Assembly (NCBI RefSeq): GCF_004134775.1
Contig: NZ_SDOZ01000002.1
Location: 1,276,005 to 1,340,004, forward strand
DNA from: Candidatus Borkfalkia ceftriaxoniphila
Lineage (GTDB): Bacteria; Bacillota; Clostridia; Christensenellales; Borkfalkiaceae
Direction: 5' to 3'
Length of the DNA: 64,000 nt
Positions 51,757-60,015 of the stretch are shown in pieces. The number at the start of each line of letters is the position of its first letter. Position 1 is the stretch's first letter. Below the pieces are notes generated by a model. It made no database searches, had not been told where the DNA came from, and saw only the letters and a program-made list of their open reading frames with translations. A program made the position numbers and the translations under genes.

Positions 51757-52826
51757 AAGAGATTTTACAGGATCATTCCCTTTCCGAATTGCAAATTTTG
51801 ATGGAAGAGTGGGGCGAGCGGAAGTTCCGCGCCGCGCAGATCTTCCGCGGGCTGATGCAGGGAAAGCGCGTTTCCGAACTATCCGAACTTTCCAAAACGC
51901 TGCGCGCGAAACTTTGCGAACGGTTTGAAGACGAGCCCGTGAAGATCCGCGAAACGTTCGTTTCGTCCGACGGCACGGAAAAGTATCTGTTTGAACTCGC
52001 GGACGGGAACATCGTCGAAGGCGTGTTGATGCGTTATAAATACGGCTGCACGCAGTGCGTTTCCACGCAGGTCGGCTGCCGCATGAACTGCGCTTTCTGC
52101 GCGTCGGGCTTAAACGGGCTGGTGCGCGATTTGACGGGCGGCGAAATTTTGTCGCAGGTGCTCGCCGTCAACGCGCGCCGCGGCGGCACGCTCGAAAAGC
52201 GCGCCGTCACCAACGTCGTGCTCATGGGCAGCGGCGAGCCGCTCGACAATTACGCAAATACCGTGAAGTTTCTCAGAAACGTCACGGCGGAGGGCGGCAT
52301 CTGTATCAGCGCGCGCAACATCAGCCTTTCCACCTGCGGGCTCGTGCCGAAAATGTACGAACTCGCCGAGGAAAATCTGCCCGTCAATCTGACCGTGTCG
52401 CTGCACTCGCCGCTCGACGAGGAGCGCAAAAAGATCATGCCCGTGGCGAACGCGTATAAGATCGAAGATATTTTAAAGGCGTGCGCCTATTATTTCGAAA
52501 AGACGGGGCGGCGGTATATTTTCGAATATTCGCTCATAGACGGCGAAAACGCGGACAAGCGCCACGCGGAACTTTTGGCGGAACTTTTAAAGGGCAGGCC
52601 ATGCCACGTCAATCTCATCCGCCTCAACGAAGTCAAGGAAAAACGTCTTTCGTCCGTTTCGGAAAAGGAAGCGTACCGTTTTTTGGGGATATTGGAAAAG
52701 AGCGGGCTTTCCGCCACCCTGCGCCGCCAGATCGGCGCGGACATCGGCGGCGCCTGCGGCCAACTTCGCGCGAAAAGACTGCGCGAAGTGCAAGATGACC
52801 AAAGCGACACAAAGGAGTTACAATGA
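51753..52826 (+). CDS. rlmN: Dual-specificity 23S rRNA/tRNA adenine-C2 methyltransferase RlmN
   Basis: A 357-residue radical-SAM methylase of A2503 in 23S rRNA and A37 in tRNA. The cluster motif is GCRMNCAFCASG. Other blocks are TNVVLMGSGEPLDNYANTVK, ISLSTCGLVPKMYELAEENL, LHSPLDEERKKIMPVANAY and the C-terminal catalytic Cys in IGADIGGACGQLR. In Bacillus the phosphatase/kinase pair prpC-prkC and rsgA follow; here rpe follows directly with overlap, so those three are missing from this locus. Confidence 0.96.
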   Translation: MKEILQDHSLSELQILMEEWGERKFRAAQIFRGLMQGKRVSELSELSKTLRAKLCERFEDEPVKIRETFVSSDGTEKYLFELADGNIVEGVLMRYKYGCTQCVSTQVGCRMNCAFCASGLNGLVRDLTGGEILSQVLAVNARRGGTLEKRAVTNVVLMGSGEPLDNYANTVKFLRNVTAEGGICISARNISLSTCGLVPKMYELAEENLPVNLTVSLHSPLDEERKKIMPVANAYKIEDILKACAYYFEKTGRRYIFEYSLIDGENADKRHAELLAELLKGRPCHVNLIRLNEVKEKRLSSVSEKEAYRFLGILEKSGLSATLRRQIGADIGGACGQLRAKRLREVQDDQSDTKELQ

Positions 52827-53482
52827 AACACATCCAGATCGCGCCTTCCATTCTATCGGCGGATTTTTCCGCGATGGGGCAGGCGGTGGAAACTTTACAG
52901 CAAGCGGGCGCCGATTTGATCCATTGCGACGTGATGGACGGCAGTTTCGTGCCCAATATCACTTTCGGGCATCACATGGTGCGCGATATCAGAAAACATA
53001 CTTCGCTGCCGCTCGACGTGCACCTGATGATCGAGCGGCCCGAACGGCACGTGGAAAACTTTATCAAAGCGGGGGCGGATATCGTCACCGTACATCACGA
53101 GGCGTGCGGCGCATCGCTCAAAGACGTGCTGCGCCTCATTCGCTCTCTGGGCGCGAAGTGCGGCGCCGTCATCAATCCCGATACGCCCCTTTCCGCCGTG
53201 TACGGCGTGCTCGAAGAGGTGGATATGCTGCTCGTCATGAGCGTATTTCCTGGCTACGGCGGACAGAAATTCATTCCGCACGTGCTGGAAAAAACGCGGG
53301 AGGCGCGCGCGATCTTCGATCGCTGCAATCCCGATGCCGACGTGGAGATCGACGGCGGCGTGAATTTGCAGAACTGCGGCGGGATCGTCGCGGCGGGCGT
53401 CAATATTTTGGTGGCGGGCAATACGGTCTTTTGTTCCGACGATATGGAGGGGACCATCGCCGCGCTGAAAAGAGGAAAATAA
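52823..53482 (+). CDS. rpe: Ribulose-phosphate 3-epimerase
   Basis: A 219-residue TIM-barrel epimerase of the pentose phosphate pathway. It has IAPSILSADFSAMGQAVETL, HCDVMDGSFVPNITFG with metal His and Asp, LDVHLMIERPERHV, MSVFPGYGGQKFIP and EIDGGVNLQNCGGIVAAGVN. All catalytic residues are present. The ATG overlaps the rlmN TGA. The next gene, thiN, starts two bases after its stop. Confidence 0.97.
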   Translation: MKHIQIAPSILSADFSAMGQAVETLQQAGADLIHCDVMDGSFVPNITFGHHMVRDIRKHTSLPLDVHLMIERPERHVENFIKAGADIVTVHHEACGASLKDVLRLIRSLGAKCGAVINPDTPLSAVYGVLEEVDMLLVMSVFPGYGGQKFIPHVLEKTREARAIFDRCNPDADVEIDGGVNLQNCGGIVAAGVNILVAGNTVFCSDDMEGTIAALKRGK

Positions 53483-53483
53483 G

Positions 53484-54095
53484 TTGAAAGGCATTCTTTT
53501 ACTAAACGGCGAGCCGCCCGAAGAAAAGATCCGCGTGGAGAAAGACGATTTCGTCGCCTGCTGCGACGGCGCGTACCGCTGGGCAATGGAAAAAGCGGGG
53601 CGCGTAGACCTTCTGACGGGCGATTTCGATTCTTTGGGTTACGTGCCCGAAAACGGCGTCAGATACCCCGAAGAAAAAAACTTTACCGACGGCGAACTCG
53701 CGCTGGAAAAACTGCTGGAAGCGGGACTGAAAGAAATTTCCATCTACGGCGGAGGCGGCGGCAGGGAAGACCATCTCTGGGGCAATATCCAGTTGCTGTA
53801 CGCGGCGCGGCTTCGCGGCGCGCACGCGGTGATGTACACGAAAACGAGCGAAATTTCCTGCGAGAGCGGGCGTTTCCCGATCCGCGGCTGTAAAGGCAGG
53901 ACGTTCAGCCTCGCACCCGTGGGATACGAGGCGCATATAATGGAGAGTAGCGGGGTAAAGTATCCGCTTACCGACTTGACCCTGCTGGCGGGGAGCTGCC
54001 GCGGCGTGAGCAACGTCGCACTTTCCGACGAGGCGGAAATCTTTTGCGACGGCGGCGCGCTTTTCGTATTTAAAATCGTGAGCGGAAAGGAGTGA
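53484..54095 (+). CDS. thiN: Thiamine pyrophosphokinase
   Basis: A 203-residue enzyme making thiamine diphosphate from thiamine and ATP. Motifs: FVACCDGAYRWAMEKAGRVD, LTGDFDSLGY (metal/ATP site), KNFTDGELALEKLLEAG and ISIYGGGGGREDHLWGNIQL. It starts with TTG at 53484 behind AGAGGA; no nearer ATG in frame exists. Its position after rpe matches Bacillus, where thiN is followed by spoVM and the minus-strand rpmB. Confidence 0.93.
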   Translation: MKGILLLNGEPPEEKIRVEKDDFVACCDGAYRWAMEKAGRVDLLTGDFDSLGYVPENGVRYPEEKNFTDGELALEKLLEAGLKEISIYGGGGGREDHLWGNIQLLYAARLRGAHAVMYTKTSEISCESGRFPIRGCKGRTFSLAPVGYEAHIMESSGVKYPLTDLTLLAGSCRGVSNVALSDEAEIFCDGGALFVFKIVSGKE

Positions 54096-54102
54096 ACGTC
54101 AT

Positions 54103-54171
54103 TTGAGGATCATCTGTATCAAACCGCCCCTCGTCATACGAAAAGTTTTAAGAGTCTTTGTGCGCAAGTAA
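54103..54171 (+). CDS. spoVM: SpoVM-like sporulation peptide, 22 residues
   Basis: A very short frame, TTG start and TAA stop, encoding MRIICIKPPLVIRKVLRVF then VRK. AAAGGAG at 54087-54093 lies nine bases upstream. Aligned from residue 1 with Bacillus SpoVM (26 residues), Ile6, Lys7, Pro9 and Arg17 coincide, with a basic amphipathic helix after the proline. SpoVM sits on the convex forespore membrane and guides SpoIVA coat assembly. The slot between thiN and a minus-strand rpmB is exactly where Bacillus has spoVM, and a terminator begins right after the stop. The call rests on synteny plus the pattern; the sequence is too short to be conclusive. Confidence 0.72.
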   Translation: MRIICIKPPLVIRKVLRVFVRK

Positions 54172-54208
54172 AACAAGGGGGCTCCCGAACGGGAACCCCC
54201 TTGTTTTT
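54172..54208 (+). terminator. Terminator of the yicC-to-spoVM run
   Basis: The outer stem AACAAGGGGG / CCCCCTTGTT (54172-54181 with 54196-54205) encloses a second small stem CTCCCG/CGGGA and is followed by TTT. Confidence 0.87.
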
Positions 54209-54222
54209 GCGAATACGGAAAA

Positions 54223-54252
54223 AAGCCCGCTCTCGGAAAACCGAAGGCGGGC
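54223..54252 (-). terminator. Terminator of rpmB
   Basis: Read on the minus strand, GCCCGCC-TTCGGTTTTCCGA-G-GCGGGC followed by TTTTTT (towards 54220). Confidence 0.83.
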
Positions 54253-54275
54253 GAAAAGTTCAAAATCAAAAACGG

Positions 54276-54464
54276 TTACGCTCTTTCGACTTTGTCGCTC
54301 TTCAAGCAGCGCGCACAGACGTAAGCGGACTCGACTTTGCCGTCCTTTACGATCTTTACTTTCTGTACGTTGGCTTTGAAAGTTCTTCTCGTTTTGCGGT
54401 TACTGTGGCTCACGTTGTTACCCGCACTCTGCCCCTTCTGACAAACGACGCAAACTCTTGACAT
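54276..54464 (-). CDS. rpmB: 50S ribosomal protein L28 (bL28)
   Basis: A 62-residue protein starting [20 protein letters not shown] at 54464, with GGAGGTG six bases upstream; the in-frame ATG 15 bases further out is rejected. Zinc-type Cys pairs CVVC and CARC are kept. [20 protein letters not shown] is typical L28. Opposite strand to its neighbours, as in Bacillus. Confidence 0.96.
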   Translation of the reverse strand: MSRVCVVCQKGQSAGNNVSHSNRKTRRTFKANVQKVKIVKDGKVESAYVCARCLKSDKVERA

Positions 54465-54536
54465 ATCAAACACCTCCACGGTAAATAATCATGATAAACA
54501 GCGCGAAACCGCGCTATGCCCGAAACGAGCATTGTT

Positions 54537-54565
54537 ATCTTATCAAAATATCCGAAAAAAAGCAA
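54537..54565 (-). promoter_or_regulatory. Candidate promoter of rpmB
   Basis: On the minus strand TTGCTT (54560-54565), 17-base spacer, TAAGAT (54537-54542). The 70-base leader contains a small GCGCG/CGCGC hairpin (about 54500-54514) of unknown meaning. Confidence 0.55.
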
Positions 54566-54635
54566 TTATTTTTACGGCGTTTTGCGCAAAAATTATGAAA
54601 AATAAAAAAATGTATTGTCCGCGTTCGTATTTTTC

Positions 54636-54664
54636 TTGCAAATTATGTGAAAATAGTTTAAAAT
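54636..54664 (+). promoter_or_regulatory. Sigma-A promoter of asp23-fakA
   Basis: TTGCAA (54636-54641), 17-base spacer, TAAAAT (54659-54664), 23 bases before the Asp23 gene. Confidence 0.72.
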
Positions 54665-54687
54665 AGCAGTGATACAGGAGTGTTATT

Positions 54688-55038
54688 ATGTCAGTAAAAA
54701 CGAGCAATGCTTACGGCAATATTTCCATATCCGACATGGCCATCGCCAAAGTCGCCTCGCAGGCGGCTTTAGAGTGCTACGGAATTGTCGAAACCGTGTC
54801 GCGCCGTTTTACGGACAGCCTCTCCGAGTTATTCAATAAAAAGACGCAGGGGCGGGGCGTGAAAGTCACGACGAGCGGGGACAGGATCTATATCGACGTG
54901 TACGTCATTATAAAATTCGGAGTCTCCATCAACGCCGTCGCCGAATCTTTGAAAGAGAGCGTCAAATACAGAGTCGAGAAATTTACGGGTATGATAGTTG
55001 ACACGGTCAACGTAAATATTATCGGGGTCAGACTGTAA
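54688..55038 (+). CDS. Asp23/Gls24 family envelope-stress protein (YloU-like)
   Basis: A 116-residue Asp23 protein: NISISDMAIAKVASQAALEC, then YGIVETVSRRFTDSLSELF, then IYIDVYVIIKFGVSINAVAE, ending VDTVNVNIIGVRL. In Bacillus the same gene (yloU) precedes yloV/fakA. Asp23 proteins are membrane-associated and linked to envelope homeostasis. AGGAG before the ATG. Confidence 0.94.
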   Translation: MSVKTSNAYGNISISDMAIAKVASQAALECYGIVETVSRRFTDSLSELFNKKTQGRGVKVTTSGDRIYIDVYVIIKFGVSINAVAESLKESVKYRVEKFTGMIVDTVNVNIIGVRL

Positions 55039-55070
55039 TTCTGTCCCGGATCTAAGGAGATTGCTTTTTC

Positions 55071-56714
55071 ATGCCGAAAACGATTAACAGCGCCGAGTTC
55101 CGCAAAATGATTATTTCGGGAGCGCGCGTGCTTGAAATAAACAGAGCGAAAGTAGATTCATTGAACGTATTCCCCGTCCCCGACGGCGATACGGGGACCA
55201 ATATGTCTTTGACCATACAATCGGCGGTCAAAGAACTCGGTCTATGCTCGTCCAATCGTCTGCCCGAACTTTGCGACGCGGTCGCCAAGGGCGCCTTGAA
55301 AGGGGCGCGCGGCAATTCGGGCGTCATTTTGTCCCAGTTGTTTCGCGGGATCTGTTCGGAAATCAAAAAGTACGACGAGATCACCATCAAAGCGTTCGCC
55401 AAGGCTATGGAATGCGGCACGCAGGTCGCTTACGGCGCGGTGTCCAAGCCCAAGGAAGGCACAATGCTCACCGTGGCGCGCCTGATGAGCGAGTTTGCCA
55501 AACAGGCGGCTCCCAGATACAAAGAATTCAACGCGTTTTTGGACGCGGTCATCAAAAAGGGCGAAGAGGCGCTCGCCAAGACGCCCGAACTTCTGCCCGT
55601 ATTGAAAAAAGCAGGCGTCGTGGACTCGGGCGGCATGGGGCTTTTGTGCGTGTACCGCGGATTTTTGTCCGTTCTCAACGGCGAAGAGGTGGACGAGTCC
55701 GCCGTATACGAACCCGAAACTTCCGATTCGGAAGACGCGTTCGGCGACAATTCGGATATCGTCAATCTCGATCTAGGCGAAATTGAATTCGCCTACTGCA
55801 CGGAATTTTTCATCATCAACCTCAAAAAACAGACGACGCTCGCGGACATAGACAAACTCAAAGAAAAACTGATGACCATCGGCGATTCCGTCATCTGCAT
55901 CGGCGATCTGGAACTCGTGAAAGTGCACGTGCACACCAATAATCCCGGGCTCGCGCTCTCTTCGGCGGTGGAACTCGGCGAACTCGACAGAGTGAAGATC
56001 GAGAACATGCTCGAACAGAACAGGGCGCTCCGCGCCAAGCGCGAGGCGGAGAAAAAGGAAATGGGTATGCTCGCCATCTGCGCAGGCGACGGGCTTTCGG
56101 AAATATTCAAAGATCTTCTGGTAGACCGCGTAATCGAGGGCGGGCAGACAATGAACCCCAGCGCGAGCGACATTGCGGACGCGGTGCAGAGGATCAACGC
56201 GGAGCACGTGTTCGTGTTCCCCAACAATAAAAACATCATTTTAGCGGCGGAACAGGCGAAAGCGCTCGTGACCAACCGCACGATACACGTCATCCCCACG
56301 AAAAACGTGCCGCAGGGCTTTGCGGCGGCGCTCGCGTTCAACCCCGACAGTTCCAGCGAGGAGAACAAGACGGACATGATCCACTCGATGGACAACGTCA
56401 AGGCGGGACAAGTCACCTACGCCGTGCGTTCGACCAGCCTGAACGGGTTCCAACTCAAGGAAGGGGATATCATCGGGTTGGACGACAAAAAAATTCTTTC
56501 CAAGGGCGACACCGTGGACGACACGGTCTTGACGCTGTTGGAAAAACTGAAAGACGGCACCCACGAGATCATCACGCTGTACTTCGGCAAGGACGTTGCG
56601 GAAGAGGATGCGGAGGCGCTCGCGGCAAAGGTTTCCGAACGGTTTCCCGATTGCGACGTCGATTATCATTACGGCGGGCAGCCCATCTATTATTATCTGG
56701 TATCTTTGGAATAG
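55071..56714 (+). CDS. fakA: DAK2-domain fatty acid kinase FakA-like (YloV)
   Basis: A 547-residue protein. The N-terminal DhaL/DAK2 kinase domain (1-200) has VFPVPDGDTGTNMSLTIQSA (metal/ATP Asp triad), KGARGNSGVILSQLFRG and VVDSGGMGLLCVYRG. A middle domain contains EFAYCTEFFIINLKKQTTLA and VKVHVHTNNPG. A C-terminal domain of about 200 residues ends YHYGGQPIYYYLVSLE. FakA phosphorylates fatty acids held by FakB (DegV) proteins to give acyl phosphate for phospholipids. No FakB gene is in the window. Confidence 0.93.
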   Translation: MPKTINSAEFRKMIISGARVLEINRAKVDSLNVFPVPDGDTGTNMSLTIQSAVKELGLCSSNRLPELCDAVAKGALKGARGNSGVILSQLFRGICSEIKKYDEITIKAFAKAMECGTQVAYGAVSKPKEGTMLTVARLMSEFAKQAAPRYKEFNAFLDAVIKKGEEALAKTPELLPVLKKAGVVDSGGMGLLCVYRGFLSVLNGEEVDESAVYEPETSDSEDAFGDNSDIVNLDLGEIEFAYCTEFFIINLKKQTTLADIDKLKEKLMTIGDSVICIGDLELVKVHVHTNNPGLALSSAVELGELDRVKIENMLEQNRALRAKREAEKKEMGMLAICAGDGLSEIFKDLLVDRVIEGGQTMNPSASDIADAVQRINAEHVFVFPNNKNIILAAEQAKALVTNRTIHVIPTKNVPQGFAAALAFNPDSSSEENKTDMIHSMDNVKAGQVTYAVRSTSLNGFQLKEGDIIGLDDKKILSKGDTVDDTVLTLLEKLKDGTHEIITLYFGKDVAEEDAEALAAKVSERFPDCDVDYHYGGQPIYYYLVSLE

Positions 56715-56720
56715 GAAAAA

Positions 56721-56760
56721 GCAGCGGGGAGTTTTATGCGCCCCGCTTTTGATTTTTTTG
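56721..56760 (+). terminator. Terminator after fakA
   Basis: The stem GCGGGG / CCCCGC (56724-56729 with 56741-56746) is followed by TTTTGATTTTTTT. An in-frame ATG for recG at 56736 lies in its loop and is rejected for that reason. Confidence 0.72.
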
Positions 56761-56771
56761 GGACCGAAAAA

Positions 56772-58778
56772 ATGAAACTGACCGAATTGAAGGGGATCTC
56801 CGACAAACGCGCGAAAGACCTCAACAAACTCAATATATTTACGGCGGAAGACATGGCGCGCTTTTATCCGCGCGCATATCTCGATCTGACGACGACCTCG
56901 CGCCTGTCCGCGTGCTATCACAACGACGTGGTGCTCGTTTCCTGCCGCGTTTCGTCCGCGCCGCAGACGGTTTCCACGGGGCGCCGCTCCTTTGTCAAAG
57001 TGTGGTGCGAAAACGACGGCGAGCCCTTTTCCGCCGTCTGGTTCAACGCGCCCTACGTGCGCGACAAACTGAAAAGCGGCGGGGAATACCTCTTTTACGG
57101 CCGCGTGCAGAACAAGTACGGCGCGCCCTCCATGGTCAATCCCACGTTCGAGCCGCTGGAACGAAATTACAGGCTCAAGGGCATCGTGCCCGTGTACCCC
57201 TTGCGGGGCTCGCTTTCCCAGCGCGCCGTGCGCGACGCGGTGGCGGACGCGCTCAGAAAAGTCGCGCTCGTTTCCGCGATCCCGCCTGCCGTTCGGAAAA
57301 AGTATGCGCTTTCCGATCTGAAAAAAGCGTATTCCGACATTCATAATCCCGTGACGTTTGCGGACAAGGACGCGGCTGCGGAACGCATCGCTTTGGAAGA
57401 ATATTTTATCCTCATCTCCGCATTCAAGGTCATCAAAGGCGGCAAGGACGACGCGCGCGTGCTGCGCTATACGTGCACGAGAGAGCAGGTCGAAACATTC
57501 TGCGCCCGTTTTCCCTTCCCCCTGACGGAGGGGCAGAAACGCGCCGTGGACGATATTTACGAAAACGTGCATTCGCCCAACCGCATGAACCGCCTGTTGC
57601 AGGGCGACGTGGGCAGCGGAAAGACCGCGGTCGCGATCTGCGGCATCTATATGGCGCTCGCGAGCGGGTATCAGGCGGCGATGCTCGCGCCCACGGAAGT
57701 GCTCGCCGAGCAGAATTATCAGTTGATTTGCCGCTATCTTCCCGAGTTCCGCGCGGGATTTTTGAGCGGTTCTTCCTCCGCGAAGGAAAAAAAGAGCGTC
57801 AAAGCCGCCCTCGCGGCGGGAGAACTCGACGTCGTGTGCGGCACGCACGCCGTCTTGCAGGACGACGTGGAATTCGCCTCGCTCGCCCTGTGCGTGTGCG
57901 ACGAGCAGCACCGTTTCGGCGTGGCGCAGAGGAGTGCGCTTTCGGAAAAGGGCGCGGGCGCGGATATGCTCGTCATGAGCGCCACGCCCATTCCCCGCAC
58001 CCTCTCGCTCATCTTTTACGGCGATCTCGACATCACCGAGATCAAGGATAAGCCCAAGGCGCGCGCGCCTGTGACCACGGCGATCGTTCCCTCGCGCAAG
58101 TACGACGATATGCTCGCCTACGTGGGAAGAGAGGCGAAGGCGGGCAATCAGAGTTATTTCGTCTGTCCCAAGATCGAGGAGGACGAGGAGGGCTCGGTCA
58201 TGAGCGTGACCGAACTTTTCGACGAACTGAAAAACCGCCTGCCTTCGGTCAGGTTCGCCCTTCTGCACGGCAAGATGAAGGATAAAGAAAAGGCGGAGAT
58301 CATGCAAAACTTCAAGGCAAAAAAGTTCGACTGCCTGGTTTCCACCACAGTCATCGAAGTAGGGGTGGACGTGCCCGACGCCACCATCATGATCGTCTAC
58401 AACGCCGAGCGGTTCGGGCTTTCCCAGTTGCACCAACTGCGCGGACGCGTGGGGCGGGGCAGCAAACAGAGTTACTGTTTCCTTCTTTTGGGCGCGGACG
58501 GCGAGGAGGCGCGCGCGCGGCTCGCCGTATTAAAAAACAACACGGACGGATTCAAGATCGCGGAATACGATCTGGAAATGCGCGGCAGCGGCGATTTTCT
58601 CGGCACGCGCCAGAGCGGCAAGTTCATCAACGAGATACGCAACCTGCGCTATCCGCCCTCGGTCATCTTTACGGCGAAAAAACTTTCCGACGAGGCGTTC
58701 GAGGCGGGCGGCGTAGAAGCGCTCGCGGCGCTCGCGCTCAAAAAATACAGCGGATTGAAGGACGTTGTGCTCAATTAG
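56772..58778 (+). CDS. recG: ATP-dependent DNA helicase RecG
   Basis: A 668-residue helicase reversing stalled forks. The N-terminal wedge/OB domain contains RARDLNK-like and YPRAYLDLTTTSRLSA stretches. Walker A is LLQGDVGSGKTAVAICGIY, the DEQH box CVCDEQHRFGVAQRSALSEK, then MSATPIPRTLSLIFYGDLDI and QLHQLRGRVGRGSKQSYCF. The C-terminal FLGTRQSGKFINEIRNL is standard. The start at 56772 gives the common family length; the ATG at 56736 is inside a terminator hairpin. rsmD and coaD, frequent neighbours, are absent. Confidence 0.95.
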   Translation: MKLTELKGISDKRAKDLNKLNIFTAEDMARFYPRAYLDLTTTSRLSACYHNDVVLVSCRVSSAPQTVSTGRRSFVKVWCENDGEPFSAVWFNAPYVRDKLKSGGEYLFYGRVQNKYGAPSMVNPTFEPLERNYRLKGIVPVYPLRGSLSQRAVRDAVADALRKVALVSAIPPAVRKKYALSDLKKAYSDIHNPVTFADKDAAAERIALEEYFILISAFKVIKGGKDDARVLRYTCTREQVETFCARFPFPLTEGQKRAVDDIYENVHSPNRMNRLLQGDVGSGKTAVAICGIYMALASGYQAAMLAPTEVLAEQNYQLICRYLPEFRAGFLSGSSSAKEKKSVKAALAAGELDVVCGTHAVLQDDVEFASLALCVCDEQHRFGVAQRSALSEKGAGADMLVMSATPIPRTLSLIFYGDLDITEIKDKPKARAPVTTAIVPSRKYDDMLAYVGREAKAGNQSYFVCPKIEEDEEGSVMSVTELFDELKNRLPSVRFALLHGKMKDKEKAEIMQNFKAKKFDCLVSTTVIEVGVDVPDATIMIVYNAERFGLSQLHQLRGRVGRGSKQSYCFLLLGADGEEARARLAVLKNNTDGFKIAEYDLEMRGSGDFLGTRQSGKFINEIRNLRYPPSVIFTAKKLSDEAFEAGGVEALAALALKKYSGLKDVVLN

Positions 58779-58780
58779 CA

Positions 58781-58809
58781 TTGACGAATTGCTGTAAAAA
58801 TGATAAAAT
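58781..58809 (+). promoter_or_regulatory. Sigma-A promoter of the histidine operon
   Basis: TTGACG (58781-58786), 17-base spacer, TAAAAT (58804-58809), 33 bases before hisZ. The leader is too short for a T-box or attenuator. Confidence 0.78.
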
Positions 58810-58842
58810 GTATTCACGATTTTTTGTGTAAGGAAAGAAAGA

Positions 58843-60015
58843 ATGAATTACGTCAAACTCCCGCAGGGCGTGCGGGACAGCCTCGAAAGAGAGTGCTACA
58901 ACGTCAACCGCGTCAAGGAGGCGCTGCGCCGCGAATTTCTGCTTTCGGGCTATGAATTCGTTCAGACGGCGGGACTGGAATATTTCGACACGTACGCGGG
59001 CATCAAAAGCCCCATTCCGCAGTCGAAAATGTTTAAAATGACCGATAAGGACGGCAATCTCATCGTTCTGCGCCCCGATATGACGTTGGCGGTCGCGCGC
59101 ATCGCGGCGACGAAAATGACCGCGCCGAGCGCGAAACTCTGCTATTTTTCCGACATTTACGATTTTTCCGCGTCGGGCAATTCCTACCGCGAAGTATCGC
59201 AGGCGGGCGTGGAAGTGTTCGGCTCGGACGGCGCGTTCGCGGACGCGCAACTCGTCGCGTTCGCCATCGACTGCCTTGCCGCCGCGGGCGTGGAAAATTT
59301 CATCATCGACGTGGGGCACGTCGGCTTTTTCAAGGGACTTTTGGAGGGCAGCGGGCTGTCCGCCGAGGAGGCGGAGGAAGTGCGCGGCTACGTCAACGCG
59401 AAGGACGCCATCAATACCGAACTTTCCTTGAAAAAATACAACGCAAACGGGCGCGCGCTCGGCGCGATTCTGGCGCTCCCGTCGCTGTTCGGCGGCGTGG
59501 AAGTTTTGGCAGAGGCGGAAAAACTCACTGAAAATCCCGCCGCGCTGTCCGCGCTCACGCGACTCAAAGAGGTGTACGCGTATCTTTGCGAAATGGGCTA
59601 TGAAAAATACGTTTCGTTCGATCTCGGGACCGTGAAGAGCCTCGATTACTATTCGGGCATCGTGTTCACGGGTCTTGCCGCGGGCGTGGGCGCGCCGCTA
59701 CTTTCGGGCGGGCGCTACGACGGCCTCGCCGCGGAGTTCGGCAGGGGCGTTTCCGCCATCGGTTTCGCGATCGGCTTGAAGCGCGTTCTCGCTGCTCTGG
59801 AAGAGGCGGGAAAGACAATAGACGTTCCCGAACCCGCAATCACCGTCATCTGCCGCAAGGGGGGCGAAGCGAACGGCTACGCCGCCTATCGGAAGTATGT
59901 GAAAGAGGGCGCGAGTTGCGATTTGTTGCCCGAAGGCGCGGCGTCGGAAGAGATCTTGAGATCGCGCGGCGGCGAAAAGTTCGAGGCGACGGCGGGAGGT
60001 TTGCAAAAATTATGA
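58843..60015 (+). CDS. hisZ: ATP phosphoribosyltransferase regulatory subunit HisZ
   Basis: A 390-residue histidyl-tRNA-synthetase paralogue. Class II core motifs are reduced: VKLPQGVRDSLERECYNVNR, PIPQSKMFKMTDKDGNLIVL, RPDMTLAVARIAATK, QAGVEVFGSDGAFADAQLVA and SGGRYDGLAAEFGRGVSAIG, but no anticodon-binding domain of HisRS type is seen. It partners the short HisG encoded next and mediates histidine feedback. It ends with an overlap (ATGA) into hisG. AAGGAAAG precedes the ATG. Confidence 0.92.
   Translation: MNYVKLPQGVRDSLERECYNVNRVKEALRREFLLSGYEFVQTAGLEYFDTYAGIKSPIPQSKMFKMTDKDGNLIVLRPDMTLAVARIAATKMTAPSAKLCYFSDIYDFSASGNSYREVSQAGVEVFGSDGAFADAQLVAFAIDCLAAAGVENFIIDVGHVGFFKGLLEGSGLSAEEAEEVRGYVNAKDAINTELSLKKYNANGRALGAILALPSLFGGVEVLAEAEKLTENPAALSALTRLKEVYAYLCEMGYEKYVSFDLGTVKSLDYYSGIVFTGLAAGVGAPLLSGGRYDGLAAEFGRGVSAIGFAIGLKRVLAALEEAGKTIDVPEPAITVICRKGGEANGYAAYRKYVKEGASCDLLPEGAASEEILRSRGGEKFEATAGGLQKL

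Noticed and set aside
56241..58436. 731-codon open frame antisense to recG
   Set aside because: Covers the helicase motifs in reverse complement and runs into fakA; an artefact of the codon bias.
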